Source: Sanderia malayensis (taxonomy: Eukaryota; Cnidaria; Scyphozoa; Semaeostomeae; Pelagiidae). Taken from it: a stretch of 64,000 nucleotides of DNA. The notes below the pieces were generated by a model, which worked only from the letters and a program-made list of their open reading frames with translations, ran no database searches and was not told the origin of the DNA. A program made the translations under genes and the position numbers. The stretch spans positions 1 through 64,000 of the forward strand of contig RQOL01000640.1 in assembly GCA_013076295.1 (NCBI GenBank), written 5' to 3'. Shown here in pieces: positions 1 to 15,000 of this stretch (positions are counted from its first letter, which is position 1; each line of letters begins with the position of its first letter).

Positions 1-3000
1 TTCAGTTGAAGAACTAATGGCATCGATGACAACTGATGTAGTTGTTGTTGTAGGTTCAAGGCCAAATGATGTTACTGAGCTTGTTTGTTCAGTAACTGAG
101 GATAGCGCAATCGACGTACTTGGTTCTATAATAATGGAGATTATGCTTGTTGTTTGATCACTAGTTACTGAAGCAGAAGTAGTAGTAAACTCGACGAAAA
201 CTGATGTTGTCGTTGTTGTTAGTTGGATATCAACTGATGTTGCCAAAGTTGTTCCTTCGACAACTGAAGTGGAAGTCAAGGAAGTAGTTGGCTCAGCAAA
301 AACCGACGTTGTGATTGTAGTTGGTTCAATAGCCACTTCAGTTGAAGAAGTAATGGCATCGATGGTAGCTGATGTAGTTGTTGTTGTTGGCTGTAAGCCG
401 AATGATGTTACTGAGCTTGTGTGTTCAGCAACTGAGAATAACGAAATTGACGTTGTTGGTTTTATAATATTGAAGGTTGTGCTTGCTGTTTGTACACTAG
501 TTACGGAAGTTGAAGTAGTAGTTGGCTCGATGAAAAGAGAAGTTGTCGTTGTTGTTATTTGGATATCAGCTGAAGTTGTCGTAGTTGTTTCTTGAACAGT
601 TGAAGTGGAAGTCAAGGAAGTAGTTGGCTCGGCCAGAACTGACGTTGTAATTGTAGTTGGCTCAAAAGAAACTCCAACTGAAGAACTGGTGACATCGATG
701 ACAACTGATGTAATTGTAGTTGTTGGTTGAAAGTCAAATAAAGTTAACGTGGTGGTTTGTTCAGTTAGTGAGGATAACAAACTTGACGTAGTTGGCTCTA
801 TATTTTTTGAGGTTGTGCTGGTTGGTTGTTCACTAGTTACAGAAGTTGAAATAGTAGTAAACTTGACGAAGAATGATGTTGTCGTTGTTGTTAGTTGGAA
901 ATCCACTGAGGTTGCCAAAGTTGTTCCTTCCACAACTGAAGTGGAAGTCAAGGAAGTAGTTGGCTCAGCAGAAACTGACGTTGTGATTGTAGTTGGTTCA
1001 ATAGCCACTTCAGTTGAAGAACTAGTGGCATCGATGACAACTGATGTAGTTGTTATTGTAGGTTCAAGGCCAAATGATGTTACTGAGCTTGTTTGTTCAG
1101 TAACAGAGGATAACGAAATTGACGTTGTTGGTTCTATAATTTTGGAGGTTGTGCTTGCTGTTTGTACACTAGTTACGGAAGTTGAAGTAGTAGTTGGCTC
1201 GACGAAAAGAGAAGTTGTTGTTGTTGTTATTTGGAAACCAGCTGAAGTTGTCGTAGTTGTTTCTTGAACAATTGAAGTGGAAGTCAAGGAAGTAGTTGGC
1301 TCGGCCAAAACTGACGTTGTACTTGTAGTTGGCTCAAAAGAAACTCCTATTGAAGAACTGGTGACATCGATGACAACTGATGTAATTGTAGTTGTTGGTT
1401 GAAAGTCAAATAAAGTTAACGAGGGTGGTTTTGTTCAGTTAGTGAGGATAACAAAATTGACGTAGTTGGCTCTATACTTTTTGAGGTTGTGCTGGTTGGT
1501 TGTTCACTAGTTACGGAAGCTGAAATAGTAGTAAACTTGACGAGGACTGAAGTTGTCGTTGTTGTTAGTTGGATATCAACTGAGGTTGCCAAAGTTGTTC
1601 TTTCCACAACTGAAGTGGAAGTCAAGGAAGTAGTTGGCTCATCAAAAACTGACGTTGTGATTGTAGTTGGTTCAATAGCAACTTCAGTTGAAGAACTAGT
1701 GGCATCGATGACAACTGATGTAATTGTTGTTGTTGGTTGTAAGCCCAATGATGTTACTGAGCTTGTGTGCTCAGTACCTGAGGATAACGAAATTGACGTT
1801 GTTGGTTCTATAATATTCGAAGTTGTGCTTGCTGTTTGTACACTAGTTACAAATGTTGAAATAGTAGTTGGCTCGACGAAAAGAGAAGTTGTCGTTGTTG
1901 TTATTTGGATATCAGCTGAAGTTGTCGTAGTTGTTTCTTGAACAATTGAAGTGGAAGTCAAGGAAGTAGTTGGCTCATCAAAAACTGATGTTGTGATTGT
2001 AGTTGGTTCAATAGCAACTTCAGTTGAAGAACTAGTGGCATCGATGACAACTGATGTAGTTAGTGTTGTAGGTTCAGGGCCAAATGATGTTACTGAGCTT
2101 GTGTGCTCAGTACCTGAGGATAACGAAATTGACGTTGTTGGTTCTATAATAATGGAGGTTGTGTTTGCTGTTTGTATGCTAGTTACGGAAGTTGAAGTAG
2201 TAGTTGGCTCGAATAAAAGAGAAGTTGTCGTTGTTGTTAGTTGGACATCAACTGAGGTTGCCGAAGTTGTTCCTTCCACAACTGAAGTGGAAGTCAAGAA
2301 AGTAGTTGGCTCAGCAGAAACTAACGTTGTCATTGTAGTTGGTTCAATAGCCACTTCAGTTGAAGAAGTAGTGGCATCGAGGACAGCTGATGTAATTGTT
2401 GATGTAGGTTCAAAGCCAAATGATGTTACTGAGCTTGTGGGTTCAAAAACTGAGGATAACGAAATGGACGTTGTTGGTTCTATAATATTCGAAGTTGTGC
2501 TTGCTGTTTGTACACTAGTTACAAATGTTGAAATAGTAGTTGGCTCGACGAAAAGAGAAGTTGTCGTTGTTGTTATTTGGATATCAGCTGAAGTTGTCGT
2601 AGTTGTTTCTTGAACAATTGAAGTGGAAGTCAAGGAAGTAGTTGGCTCATCAAAAACTGATGTTGTGATTGTAGTTGGTTCAATAGCAACTTCAGTTGAA
2701 GAACTAGTGGCATCGATGACAACTGATGTAGTTAGTGTTGTAGGTTCAAGGCCAAATGATGTTACTGAGCTTGTGTGTTCAGTAACTGAGGATAACGAAA
2801 TTGACGTTGTTGGTTCTATAATATTGGAGGTTGTGCTTGCTGTTTGTACACTAGTTACGGAAGTTGAAGTAGTAGTTGGCTTGACGAAAAGAGAAGTTGA
2901 CGTTGTTGTTATTTGGATATCAAATGAAGTTGTTGTAATTGTTCCTTCAACCATCAATTTGGAGGTCAATGAAGTACTTGGCACAGCCAAAGCTGACGTT

Positions 3001-6000
3001 GTGATTGTAGTTGGTTCAATAGCCACTTCAGTTGAAGAAGTAGTGGCATCGAGGACAGCTGATGTAATTGTTGTTGTAGGTTCAAAGCCAAATGATGTTA
3101 CTGAGCTTGTGGGTTCAAAAACTGAGGATAACGAAATGGACGTTGTTGGTTCTATAATATTGGAAGTTGTGCTTGCTGTTTGTACACTAGTTACGGAAGT
3201 TGAAGTAGTAGTTGGCTCGACGAAAAGAGAAGTTGTTGTTGTTGTTATTTGGAAACCAGCTGAAGTTGTCGTAGTTGTTTCTTGAACAATTGAAGTGGAA
3301 GTCAAGGAAGTAGTTGGCTCGGCCAAAACTGACGTTGTACTTGTAGTTGGCTCAAAAGAAACTCCTATTGAAGAACTGGTGACATCGATGACAACTGATG
3401 TAATTGTAGTTGTTGGTTGAAAGTCAAATAAAGTTAACGAGGTGGTTTGTTCAGTTAGTGAGGATAACAAAATTGACGTAGTTGGCTCTATACTTTTTGA
3501 GGTTGTGCTGGTTGGTTGTTCACTAGTTACGGAAGCTGAAATAGTAGTAAACTTGACGAGGACTGAAGTTGTCGTTGTTGTTAGTTGGATATCAACTGAG
3601 GTTGCCAAAATTGTTCTTTCCACAACTGAAGTGGAAGTCAAGGAAGTAGTTGGCTCAGCAGAAACTGACGTTGTGATTGTAGTTGGTTCAATAGCCACTT
3701 CAGTTGAAGAACTAATGGCATCGATGACAACTGATGTAGTTGTTGTTGTAGGTTCAAGGCCAAATGATGTTACTGAGCTGTTTGTTCAATAACTGAGGAT
3801 AGCGCAATCGACGTACTTGGTTCTATAATAATGGAGATTATGCTTGTTGTTTGATCACTAGTTACTGAAGCAGAAGTAGTAGTAAACTCGACGAAAACTG
3901 ATGTTGTCGTTGTTGTTAGTTGGATATCAACTGATGTTGCCAAAGTTGTTCCTTCGACAACTGAAGTGGAAGTCAAGGAAGTAGTTGGCTCAGCAAAAAC
4001 CGACGTTGTGATTGTAGTTGGTTCAATAGCCACTTCAGTTGAAGAAGTAATGGCATCGATGGTAGCTGATGTAGTTGTTGTTGTTGGCTGTAAGCCGAAT
4101 GATGTTACTGAGCTTGTGTGTTCAGCAACTGAGAATAACGAAATTGACGTTGTTGGTTTTATAATATGAAGGTTGTGCTTGCTGTTTGTACACTAGTTAC
4201 GGAAGTTGAAGTAGTAGTTGGCTCGATGAAAAGAGAAGTTGTCGTTGTTGTTATTTGGATATCAGCTGAAGTTGTCGTAGTTGTTTCTTGAACAGTTGAA
4301 GTGGAAGCCAATGAGTTAGTTGGGTCAACAAAAACTGACGTTCTGATTGTAGTTGGTTCAATAGCCACTTCAGTTGAAGAAGTAATGGCATCGATGAAAG
4401 CTGGTGTAGTTGTTGTTGTTGGCTGTAAGCCGAATGATGTTACTGAGCTTGGGTGTTCAGTAACTGAGGATAACGAAATTGACGTTGTTGGTTCTATAAT
4501 ATTGGAGGTTGTGCTTGCTGTTTGTACACTAGTTGCGGAAGTTGAAGTACTAGTTGGCTCGACCAAAAAGAAGTGTCGTTGTTGTTATTTGGTTGTCAAA
4601 AGAAGTTGTTGTAATTGTTCCTTCAACCGTCAATTTGGAGGTAAATGAAGTAGTTGGCACAGCCAAAGCTGACGTTGTAATTGTAGTTGGCTCAAAAGAA
4701 ACTCCAACTGAAGAACTGGTGACATCGATGACAACTGATGTAATTGTAGTTGTTGGTTGAAAGTCAAATAAAGTTAACGTGGTGGTTTGTTCAGTTAGTG
4801 AGGATAACAAACTTGACGTAGTTGGCTCTATATTTTTTGAGGTTGTGCTGGTTGATTGTTCACTAGTTACGGGAGTTGAAATAGTAGTAAACTTGACGAA
4901 GACTGATGTTGTTGTTGTTGTTAGTTGGATATCAACTGAGGTTGCCGAAGTTGTTCCTTCCACAACTGAAGTGGAAGTCAAGAAAGTAGTTGGCTCAGCA
5001 GAAACTGACGTTGTGATTGTAGTTGGTTCAATAGCCACTTCAGTTGAAGAACTAATGGCATCGATGACAACTGATGTAGTTGTTGTTCTAGGTTGTAAGC
5101 CAAATGATGTTACTGAGCTTGTGTGCTCAGTACCTGAGGATAACGAAATTGACGTTGTTGGTTCCATAATAATGGATGCTGTGCTTGCTGTTTGTATGCT
5201 AGTTACGGAAGTTGAAGTAGTAGTTGGCTCGACCAAAAGAGAAGTTGTCGTTGTTGTTATTTGGAAATCAACTGAAGTTGTCGTAATTGTTCCTTCAACA
5301 ACTGAAGTGGAAGCCAATGAGTTAGTTGGGTCAACAAAAACTGACGTTCTGATTGTAGTTGGTTCAATAGCCACTTCAGTTGAAGAAGTAATGGCATCGA
5401 TGAAAGCTGGTGTAGTTGTTGTTGTTGGCTGTAAGCCGAATGATGTTACTGAGCTTGGGTGTTCAGTAACTGAGGATAACGAAATTGACGTTGTTGGTTC
5501 TATAATATTGGAGGTTGTGCTTGCTGTTTGTACACTAGTTGCGGAAGTTGAAGTACTAGTTGGCTCGACCAAAAAGAAGTTGTCGTTGTTGTTATTTGGT
5601 TGTCAAAAGAAGTTGTTGTAATTGTTCCTTCAACCGTCAATTTGGAGGTAAATGAAGTAGTTGGCACAGCCAAAGCTGACGTTGTAAGTGTAGTTGGCTC
5701 AATAGAAACTCCAAATGAAGAACTAGTGACATCGATGACAACTAATGTAGTTGTAGTTCTTGGTTGAAGGTCAAATAACGTTACCGAGGTGCTTTGTTGA
5801 GTAAATGAGGATAACAAAATTGACGTACTTGGCTCTATACTTATCGAAGTTGTGCTGGTTGATTTTTCACTAGTTACGGGAGTTGAAATAGTAGTTGGCT
5901 TGACGAATACTGAAGTTGTCGTTGTTGTTAGTTGGATATCAACTGAGGTTGCCAAAGTTGTTCCTTCCACAACTGAAGTGGAAGTCAAGGAAGTAGTTGG

Positions 6001-9000
6001 CTCAGCAAAAACTGAGGTTGTGATTGTAGTTGGTTGAATAGCAACTTCAGTTGAAGAACTAGTGGCATCGATGACAACTGATGTAGTTGTTGTTGTAGGT
6101 TCAAGGCCAAATGATGTTACTGAGCTTGTTTGTTCAGTAACTGAGGATGTTTGATCACTAGTTACTGAAGCAGAAGTAGTGGTAAACTCCACAAAAATTG
6201 ATGTTGTGGTTGTTGTTAGTTGGACATCAACTGAAGATGTCGTAATGGTTCCTTCAACAACTGAAGTGGAAGTCAATGAGGTAGTTGGGTCAACAAAAAC
6301 TGACGTTGTGATTGTAGTTGGCTCAATAGCCACTTCAGTTGAAGAAGTAATGGCATCGATGATAGCTGATGTAGTTGTTGTTGTAGGTTCAAGGCCAAAT
6401 GATGTTATTGAGCTTGTGTGTTCAGTAACTGAGGATAACGAAATTGACGTCGTTGGTTCTAAAATATTGGAGGTTGTGCTTTCTGTTTGTACACTAGGTA
6501 CGGAAGTTGAAATAGTAGTTGGCTCGACGAAAAGAGAAGTTGTTGTTGTTGTTTTTTGGATATCAGCTGAAGTTGTCGTAGTTGTTCCTTGAACAATTGA
6601 AGTGGAAGTCAAGGAAGTAGTTGGCTCGGTCAAAACTGACGTTGTACTTGTAGTTGGCTCAAAAGAAACTCCTATTGAAGAACTGGTGACATCGATGACA
6701 ACTGATGTAATTGTAGTTGTTGGTTGAAAGTTAAATAAAGTTAACGAGGTGGTTTGTTCAGTCAGTGAGGATAACAAAATTGACGTAGTTGGCTCTATAC
6801 TTTTTGAGGTTGTGCTGGTTGGTTGTTCACTAGTTACGGAAGCTGAAATAGTAGTAAACTTGACGAAGACTGATGTTGTTGTTGTTGTTAGTTGGATATC
6901 AACTGAGGTTGCCGAAGTTGTTCCTTCCACAACTGAAGTGGAAGTCAAGAAAGTAGTTGGCTCAGCAGAAACTGACGTTGTGATTGTAGTTGCTTCAATA
7001 GCCACTTCAGTTGAAGAACTAATGGCATCGATGACAACTGATGTAGTTGTTGTTGTAGGTTGTAAGCCAAATGATGTTACCGAGCTTGTGTGCTCAGTAC
7101 CTGAGGATAACGAAATTGACGTTGTTGGTTCCATAATAATGGATGTTGTGCTTGATGTTTGTACACTAGGTACGGAAGTTGAAATAGTAGTTGGCTCGAC
7201 GAAAAGAGAAGTTGTCGTTGTTGTTATTTGGATATCAGCTGAAGTTGTCGTAGTTGTTTCTTGAACAATTGAAGTGGAAGTCAAGGAGTAGTTGGCTCGG
7301 CCAAAACTGACGTTGTAATTTTAGTTGGCTCAAAAGAAACTCCAATTGAGGAACTGGTGACATCGATTACAACTGATGTAATTGTAGTTGTTGGTTGAAA
7401 GTTAAATAAAGTTAACGAGGTGGTTTGTTCAGTTAGTGAGGATAACGAAATTGACGTAGTTGGCTCTATACTTATCGAGGTTGTGCTGGTTGGTTGTTCA
7501 CTAGTTACGGAGGTTGAAATCGTAGTAAACTTGACGAAGACTGATGTTGTCGTTGTTGTTAGTTGGATATCAACTGAGGTTGCCAAAGTTGTTCCTTCCA
7601 CAACTGAAGTGGAAGTCAAGGAAGTAGTTGGCTCAGCAAAAACCGACGTTGTGAATGTAGTTGGTTCAATAGCAACTTCAGTTGAAGAACTGGTGACATC
7701 GATGACAACTGATGTAGTTGTTGTTGTAGGTTCAAGACCAAATGATGTTACTGAGCTTGTTTGTTCAGTAACTGGGGATAACGAAATTGACGTCGTTGGT
7801 TCTAAAATATTGGAGGTTGTGCTTGCTGTTTGTACACTAGGTACGGAAGTTGAAATAGTAGTTTGCTCGACGAAAAGAGAAGTTGTCGTTGTTGTTATTT
7901 GGATATCAGCTGAAGTTGTCGTAGTTGTTTCTTGAACAATTGAAGTGGAAGTCAAGGAAGTAGTTGGCTCGGCCAAAACTGACGTTGTAATTTTAGTTGG
8001 CTCAAAGGAAACTCCAATTGAGGAACTGGTGACATCGATTACAACTGATGTAATTGTAGTTGTTGGTTGAAAGTTAAATAAAGTTAACGTGGCGGTTTGT
8101 TCAGTTAGTGAGGATAACGAAATTGACGTAGTTGGCTCTATACTTATCGAGGTTGTGCTGGTTGGTTGTTCACTAGTTACGGAAGTTGGAATCGTAGTAA
8201 ACTTGACGAAGACTGATGTTGTCGTTGTTGTTAGTTGGATATCAACTGAGGTTGCCAAAGTTGTTCCTTCCACAACTGAAGTGGAAGTCAAGGAAGTAGT
8301 TGGCTCAGCAGAAACTGACGTTGTGATTGTAGTTGGTTCAATAGCCACTTCAGTTGAAGAACTAGTGGCATCGATGACAGCTGATGTAGTTGTTGTTGTA
8401 GGTTGTAAGCCAAATGATGTTACTGAGCTTGTGTGCTCAGTACCTGAGGATAACGAAATTGACGTTGTTGGTTCCATAATAATGGATTTTGTGCTTGCTG
8501 TTTGTATGCTAGTTACGGAAGTTGAAGTAGTAGTTGGCTCGACCAAAAGAGAAGTTGTCGTTGTTGTTATTTGGAAATCAACTGAAGTTGTCGTAATTGT
8601 TCCTTCAACAACTGAAGTGGAAGCCAATGAGTTAGTTGGGTCAACAAAAACTGACGTTGTGATTGTAGTTGGTTCAATAGCCACTTCAGTTGAAGAAGTA
8701 ATGGCATCGATGAAAGCTGGTGTAGTTGTTGTTGTTGGCTGTAAGCCGAATGATGTTACTGAGCTTGGGTGTTCAGTAACTGAGGATAACGAAATTGAGG
8801 TTGTTGGTTCTATAATATTGGAGGTTGTGCTTGCTGTTTGTACACTAGTTGCGGAAGTTGAAGTACTAGTTGGCTCGACCAAAAGAGAAGTTGTCGTTGT
8901 TGTTATTTGGTTGTCAAAAGAAGTTGTTGTAATTGTTCCTTCAACCGTCAATTTGGAGGTAAATGAAGTAGTTGGCACAGCCAAAGCTGACGTTGTAAGT

Positions 9001-12000
9001 GTAGTTGGCTCAATAGAAACTCCAATTGAAGAACTAGTGACATCGATGACAACTAATGTAGTTGTAGTTGTTGGTTGAAGGTCAAACAACGTTACCGAGG
9101 TGGTTTGTTGAGTAAATGAGGATAACAAAATTGACGTACTTGGCTCTATACTTATCGAAGTTGGGCTGGTTGATTGTTCTCTAGTTACGGGAGTTGAAAT
9201 AGTAGTAAACTTGACGAAGACTGATGTTGTTGTTGTTGTTAGTTGGATATCAACTAAGGTTGCCGAAGTTGTTCCTTCCACAACTGAAGTGGAAGTCAAG
9301 AAAGTAGTTGGCTCAGCAGAAACTGACGTTGTGATTGTAGTTGGTTCAATAGCCACTTCAGTTGAAGAAGTAATGGCATCGATGATAGCTTGTGTAGTTG
9401 TTGTTGTAGGTTCAAGGCCAAATGATGTTATTGAGCTTGTGTGTTCAGTAACTGAGGATAACGAAATTGACGTCGTTGGTTCTAAAATATTGGAGGTTGT
9501 GCTTGCTGTTTGTACACTAGGTACGGAAGTTGAAAGAGTAGTTGGCTCGACGAAAGGAGAAGTTGTCGTTGTTGTTATTTGGATATCAGCTGAAGTTGTC
9601 GTAGTTGTTTCTTGAACAATTGAAGTGGAAGTCAAGGGAGTAGTTGGCTCGGCCAAAACTGACGTTGTAATTTTAGTTGGCTCAAAAGAAACTCCAATTG
9701 AGGAACTGGTGACATCGATTACAACTGATGTAATTTTAGTTGTTGGTTGAAAGTTAAATAAAGTTAACGAGGTGGTTTGTTCAGTTAGTGAGGATAACGA
9801 AATTGACGTAGTTGGCTCTATACTTATCGAGGTTGTGCTGGTGGGTTGTTCACTAGTTACGGAGGTTGAAATCGTAGTAAACTTGACGAAGACTGATGTT
9901 GTCGTTGTTGTTAGTTGGATATCAACTGAGGTTGCCAAAGTTGTTCCTTCCACAACTGAAGTGGAAGTCAAGGAAGTAGTTGGCTCAGCAAAAACCGACG
10001 TTGTGAATGTAGTTGGTTCAATAGCAACTTCAGTTGAAGAACTGGTGACATCGATGACAACTGATGTAGTTGTTGTTGTAGGTTCAAGACCAAATGATGT
10101 TACTGAGCTTGTTTGTTCATTAACTGGGGATAACGAAATTGACGTCGTTGGTTCTAAAATATTGGAGGTTGTGCTTGCTGTTTGTACACTAGGTACGGAA
10201 GTTGAAATAGTAGTTGGCTCGACGAAAAGAGAAGTTGTCGTTGTTGTTATTTGGATATCAGCTGAAGTTGTCGTAGTTGTTTCTTGAACAATTGAAGTGG
10301 AAGTCAAGGGAGTAGTTGGCTCGGCCAAAACTGACGTTGTAATTTTAGTTGGCACAAAAGAAACTCCAATTGAGGAACTGGTGACATCGATTACAACTGA
10401 TGTAATTGTAGTTGTTGGTTGAAAGTTAAATAAAGTTAACGAGGTGGTTTGTTCAGTTAGTGAGGATAACGAAATTGACGTAGTTGGCTCTATACTTATC
10501 GAGGTTGTGCTGGTTGGTTGTTCACTAGTTACGGAGGTTGAAAACGTAGTAAACTTGACGAAGACTGATGTTGTCGTTGTTGTTAGTTGGATATCAACTG
10601 AGGTTGCCAAAGTTGTTCCTTCCACAACTGAAGTGGAAGTCAAGAAAGTAGTTGGCTCAGCAGAAACTGACGTTGTGATTGTAGTTGCTTCAATAGCCAC
10701 TTCAGTTGAAGAACTAATGGCATCGATGACAACTGATGTAGTTGTTGTTGTAGGTTGTAAGCCAAATGATGTTACCGAGCTTGTGTGCTCAGTACCTGAG
10801 GATAACGAAATTGACGTTGTTGGTTCCATAATAATGGATTTTGTGCTTGCTGTTTGTATGCTAGTTACGGAAGTTGAAGTAGTAGTTGGCTCGACCAAAA
10901 GAGAAGTTGTCGTTGTTGTTATTTGGAAATCAACTGAAGTTGTCGTAATTGTTCCTTCAACAACTGAAGTGGAAGCCAATGAGTTAGTTGGGTCAACAAA
11001 AACTGACGTTGTGATTGTAGTTGGTTCAATAGCCACTTCAGTTGAAGAAGTAATGGCATCGATGAAAGCTGGTGTAGTTGTTGTTGTTGGCTGTAAGCCG
11101 AATGATGTTACTGAGCTTGGGTGTTCAGTAACTGAGGATAACGAAATTGAGGTTGTTGGTTCTATAATATTGGAGGTTGTGCTTGCTGTTTGTACACTAG
11201 TTGCGGAAGTTGAAGTACTAGTTGGCTCGACCAAAAGAGAAGTTGTCGTTGTTGTTATTTGGTTGTCAAAAGAAGTTGTTGTAATTGTTCCTTCAACCGT
11301 CAATTTGGAGGTAAATGAAGTAGTTGGCACAGCCAAAGCTGACGTTGTAAGTGTAGTTGGCTCAATAGAAACTCCAATTGAAGAACTAGTGACATCGATG
11401 ACAACTAATGTAGTTGTAGTTGTTGGTTGAAGGTCAAACAACGTTACCGAGGTGGTTTGTTGAGTAAATGAGGATAACAAAATTGACGTACTTGGCTCTA
11501 TACTTATCGAAGTTGGGCTGGTTGATTGTTCTCTAGTTACGGGAGTTGAAATAGTAGTAAACTTGACGAAGACTGATGTTGTTGTTGTTGTTAGTTGGAT
11601 ATCAACTGAGGTTGCCGAAGTTGTTCCTTCCACAACTGAAGTGGAAGTCAAGAAAGTAGTTGGCTCAGCAGAAACTGACGTTGTGATTGTAGTTGGTTCA
11701 ATAGCCACTTCAGTTGAAGAAGTAATGGCATCGATGATAGCTTGTGTAGTTGTTGTTGTAGGTTCAAGGCCAAATGATGTTATTGAGCTTGTGTGTTCAG
11801 TAACTGAGGATAACGAAATTGACGTCGTTGGTTCTAAAATATTGGAGGTTGTGCTTGCTGTTTGTACACTAGGTACGGAAGTTGAAAGAGTAGTTGGCTC
11901 GACGAAAGGAGAAGTTGTCGTTGTTGTTATTTGGATATCAGCTGAAGTTGTCGTAGTTGTTTCTTGAACAATTGAAGTGGAAGTCAAGGGAGTAGTTGGC

Positions 12001-15000
12001 TCGGCCAAAACTGACGTTGTAATTTTAGTTGGCTCAAAAGAAACTCCAATTGAGGAACTGGTGACATCGATTACAACTGATGTAATTGTAGTTGTTGGTT
12101 GAAAGTTAAATAAAGTTAACGAGGTGGTTTGTTCAGTTAGTGAGGATAACGAAATTGACGTAGTTGGCTCTATACTTATCGAGGTTGTGCTGGTGGGTTG
12201 TTCACTAGTTACGGAGGTTGAAATCGTAGTAAACCTGACGAAGACTGATGTTGTCGTTGTTGTTAGTTGGATATCAACTGAGGTTGCCAAAGTTGTTCCT
12301 TCCACAACTGAAGTGGAAATCAAGGAAGTAGTTGGCTCAGCAAAACCGACGTTGTGAATGTAGTTGGTTCAATAGCAACTTCAGTTGAAGAACTGGTGAC
12401 ATCGATGACAACTGATGTAGTTGTTGTTGTAGGTTCAAGACCAAATGATGTTACTGAGCTTGTTTGTTCAGTAACTGGGGATAACGAAATTGACGTCGTT
12501 GGTTCTAAAATATTGGAGGTTGTGCTTGCTGTTTGTACACTAGGTACGGAAGTTGAAATAGTAGTTTGCTCGACGAAAGAGAAGTTGTCGTTGTTGTTAT
12601 TTGGATATCAGCTGAAGTTGTCGTAGTTGTTTCTTGAACAATTGAAGTGGAAGTCAAGGAAGTAGTTGGCTCGGCCAAAACTGACGTTGTAATTTTAGTT
12701 GGCTCAAAGGAAACTCCAATTGAGGAACTGGTGACATCGATTACAACTGATGTAATTGTAGTTGTTGGTTGAAAGTTAAATAAAGTTAACGTGGCGGTTT
12801 GTTCAGTTAGTGAGGATAACGAAATTGACGTAGTTGGCTCTATACTTATCGAGGTTGTGCTGGTTGGTTGTTCACTAGTTACGGAAGTTGAAATCGTAGT
12901 AAACTTGACGAAGACTGATGTTGTCGTTGTTGTTAGTTGGATATCAACTGAGGTTGCCAAAGTTGTTCCTTCCACAACTGAAGTGGAAGTCAAGGAAGTA
13001 GTTGGCTCAGCAGAAACTGACGTTGTGATTGTAGTTGGTTCAATAGCCACTTCAGTTGAAGAACTAGTGGCATCGATGACAGCTGATGTAGTTGTTGTTG
13101 TAGGTTGTAAGCCAAATGATGTTACTGAGCTTGTGTGCTCAGTACCTGAGGATAACGAAATTGACGTTGTTGGTTCCATAATAATGGATTTAGTGCTTGC
13201 TGTTTGTATGCTAGTTACGGAAGTTGAAGTAGTAGTTGGCTCGACCAAAAGAGAAGTTGTCGTTGTTGTTATTTGGAAATCAACTGAAGTTGTCGTAATT
13301 GTTCCTTCAACAACTGAAGTGGAAGCCAATGAGTTAGTTGGGTCAACAAAAACTGACGTTGTGATTGTAGTTGGTTCAATAGCCACTTCAGTTGAAGAAG
13401 TAATGGCATCGATGAAAGCTGGTGTAGTTGTTGTTGTTGGCTGTAAGCCGAATGATGTTACTGAGCTTGGGTGTTCAGTAACTGAGGATAACGAAATTGA
13501 CGTCGTTGGTTCTAAAATATTGGAGGTTGTGCTTGCTGTTTGTACACTAGGTACGGAAGTTGAAAGAGTAGTTGGCTCGACGAAAGGAGAAGTTGTCGTT
13601 GTTGTTATTTGGATATCAGCTGAAGTTGTCGTAGTTGTTTCTTGAACAATTGAAATGGAAGTCAAGGGAGTAGTTGGCTCGGCCAAAACTGACGTTGTAA
13701 TTTTAGTTGGCTCAAAAGAAACTCCAATTGAGGAACTGGTGACATCGATTACAACTGATGTAATTGTAGTTGTTGGTTGAAAGTTAATTAAAGTTAACGA
13801 GGTGGTTTGTTCAGTTAGTGAGGATAACGAAATTGACGTAGTTGGCTCTATACTTATCGAGGTTGTGCTGGTTGGTTGTTCACTAGTTACGGAAGTTGAA
13901 ATCGTAGTAAACTTGACGAAGACTGATGTTGTCGTTGATGTTAGTTGGATATCAACTGAGGTTGCCAAAGTTGTTCCTTCCACAACTGAAGTGGAAGTCA
14001 AGGAAGTAGTTGGCTCAGCAGAAACTGACGTTGTGATTGTAGTTGGTTCAATAGCCACTTCAGTTGAAGAACTAATGGCATCGATGACAACTGATGTAGT
14101 TGTTGTTGTAGGTTGTAAGCCAAATGATGTTACTGAGCTTGTGTGCTCAGTACCTGAGGATAACGAAATTGACGTTGTTGGTTCCATAATAATGGATGCT
14201 GTGCTTGCTGTTTGTATGCTAGTTACGGAAGTTGATGTAGTAGTTGGCTCGACCAAAAGAGAAGTTGTCGTTGTTGTTATTTGGAAATCAACTGAAGTTG
14301 TCGTAATTGTTCCTTCAACAACTGAAGTGGAAGCCAATGAGTTAGTTGGGTCAACAAGAACTGACGTTCTGATTGTAGTTGGTTCAATAGCCACTTCGGT
14401 TGAAGAAGTAATGGCATCGATGAAAGCTGGTGTAGTTGTTGTTGTTGGCTGTAAGCCGAATGATGTTACTGAGCTTGGGTGTTCAGTAACTGAGGATAAC
14501 GAAATTGACGTTGTTGGTTCTATAATATTGGAGGTTGTGCTTGCTGTTTGTACACTAGTTGCGGAAGTTGAAGTACTAGTTGGCTCGACCAAAAGAGAAG
14601 TTGTCGGTGTTGTTATTTGGTTGTCAAAAGAAGTTGTTGTAATTGTTCCTTCAACCGTCAATTTGGAGGTAAATGAAGTAGTTGGCACAGCCAAAGCTGA
14701 CGTTGTAAGTGTAGTTGGCTCAATAGAAACTCCAAATGAAGAACTAGTGACATCGATGACAACTAATGTAGTTGTAGTTCTTGGTTGAAGGTCAAATAAC
14801 GTTACCGAGGTGGTTTGTTGAATAAATGAGGATAACAAAATTGACGTACTTGGCTCTATACTTATCGAAGTTGTGCTGGTTGATTGTTCACTAGTTACGG
14901 GAGTTGAAATAGTAGTTGCCTTGACGAAGACTGATGTTGTTGTTGTTGTTAGTTGGATATCAACTGAGGTTGCCGAAGTTGTTCCTTCCACAACTGAAGT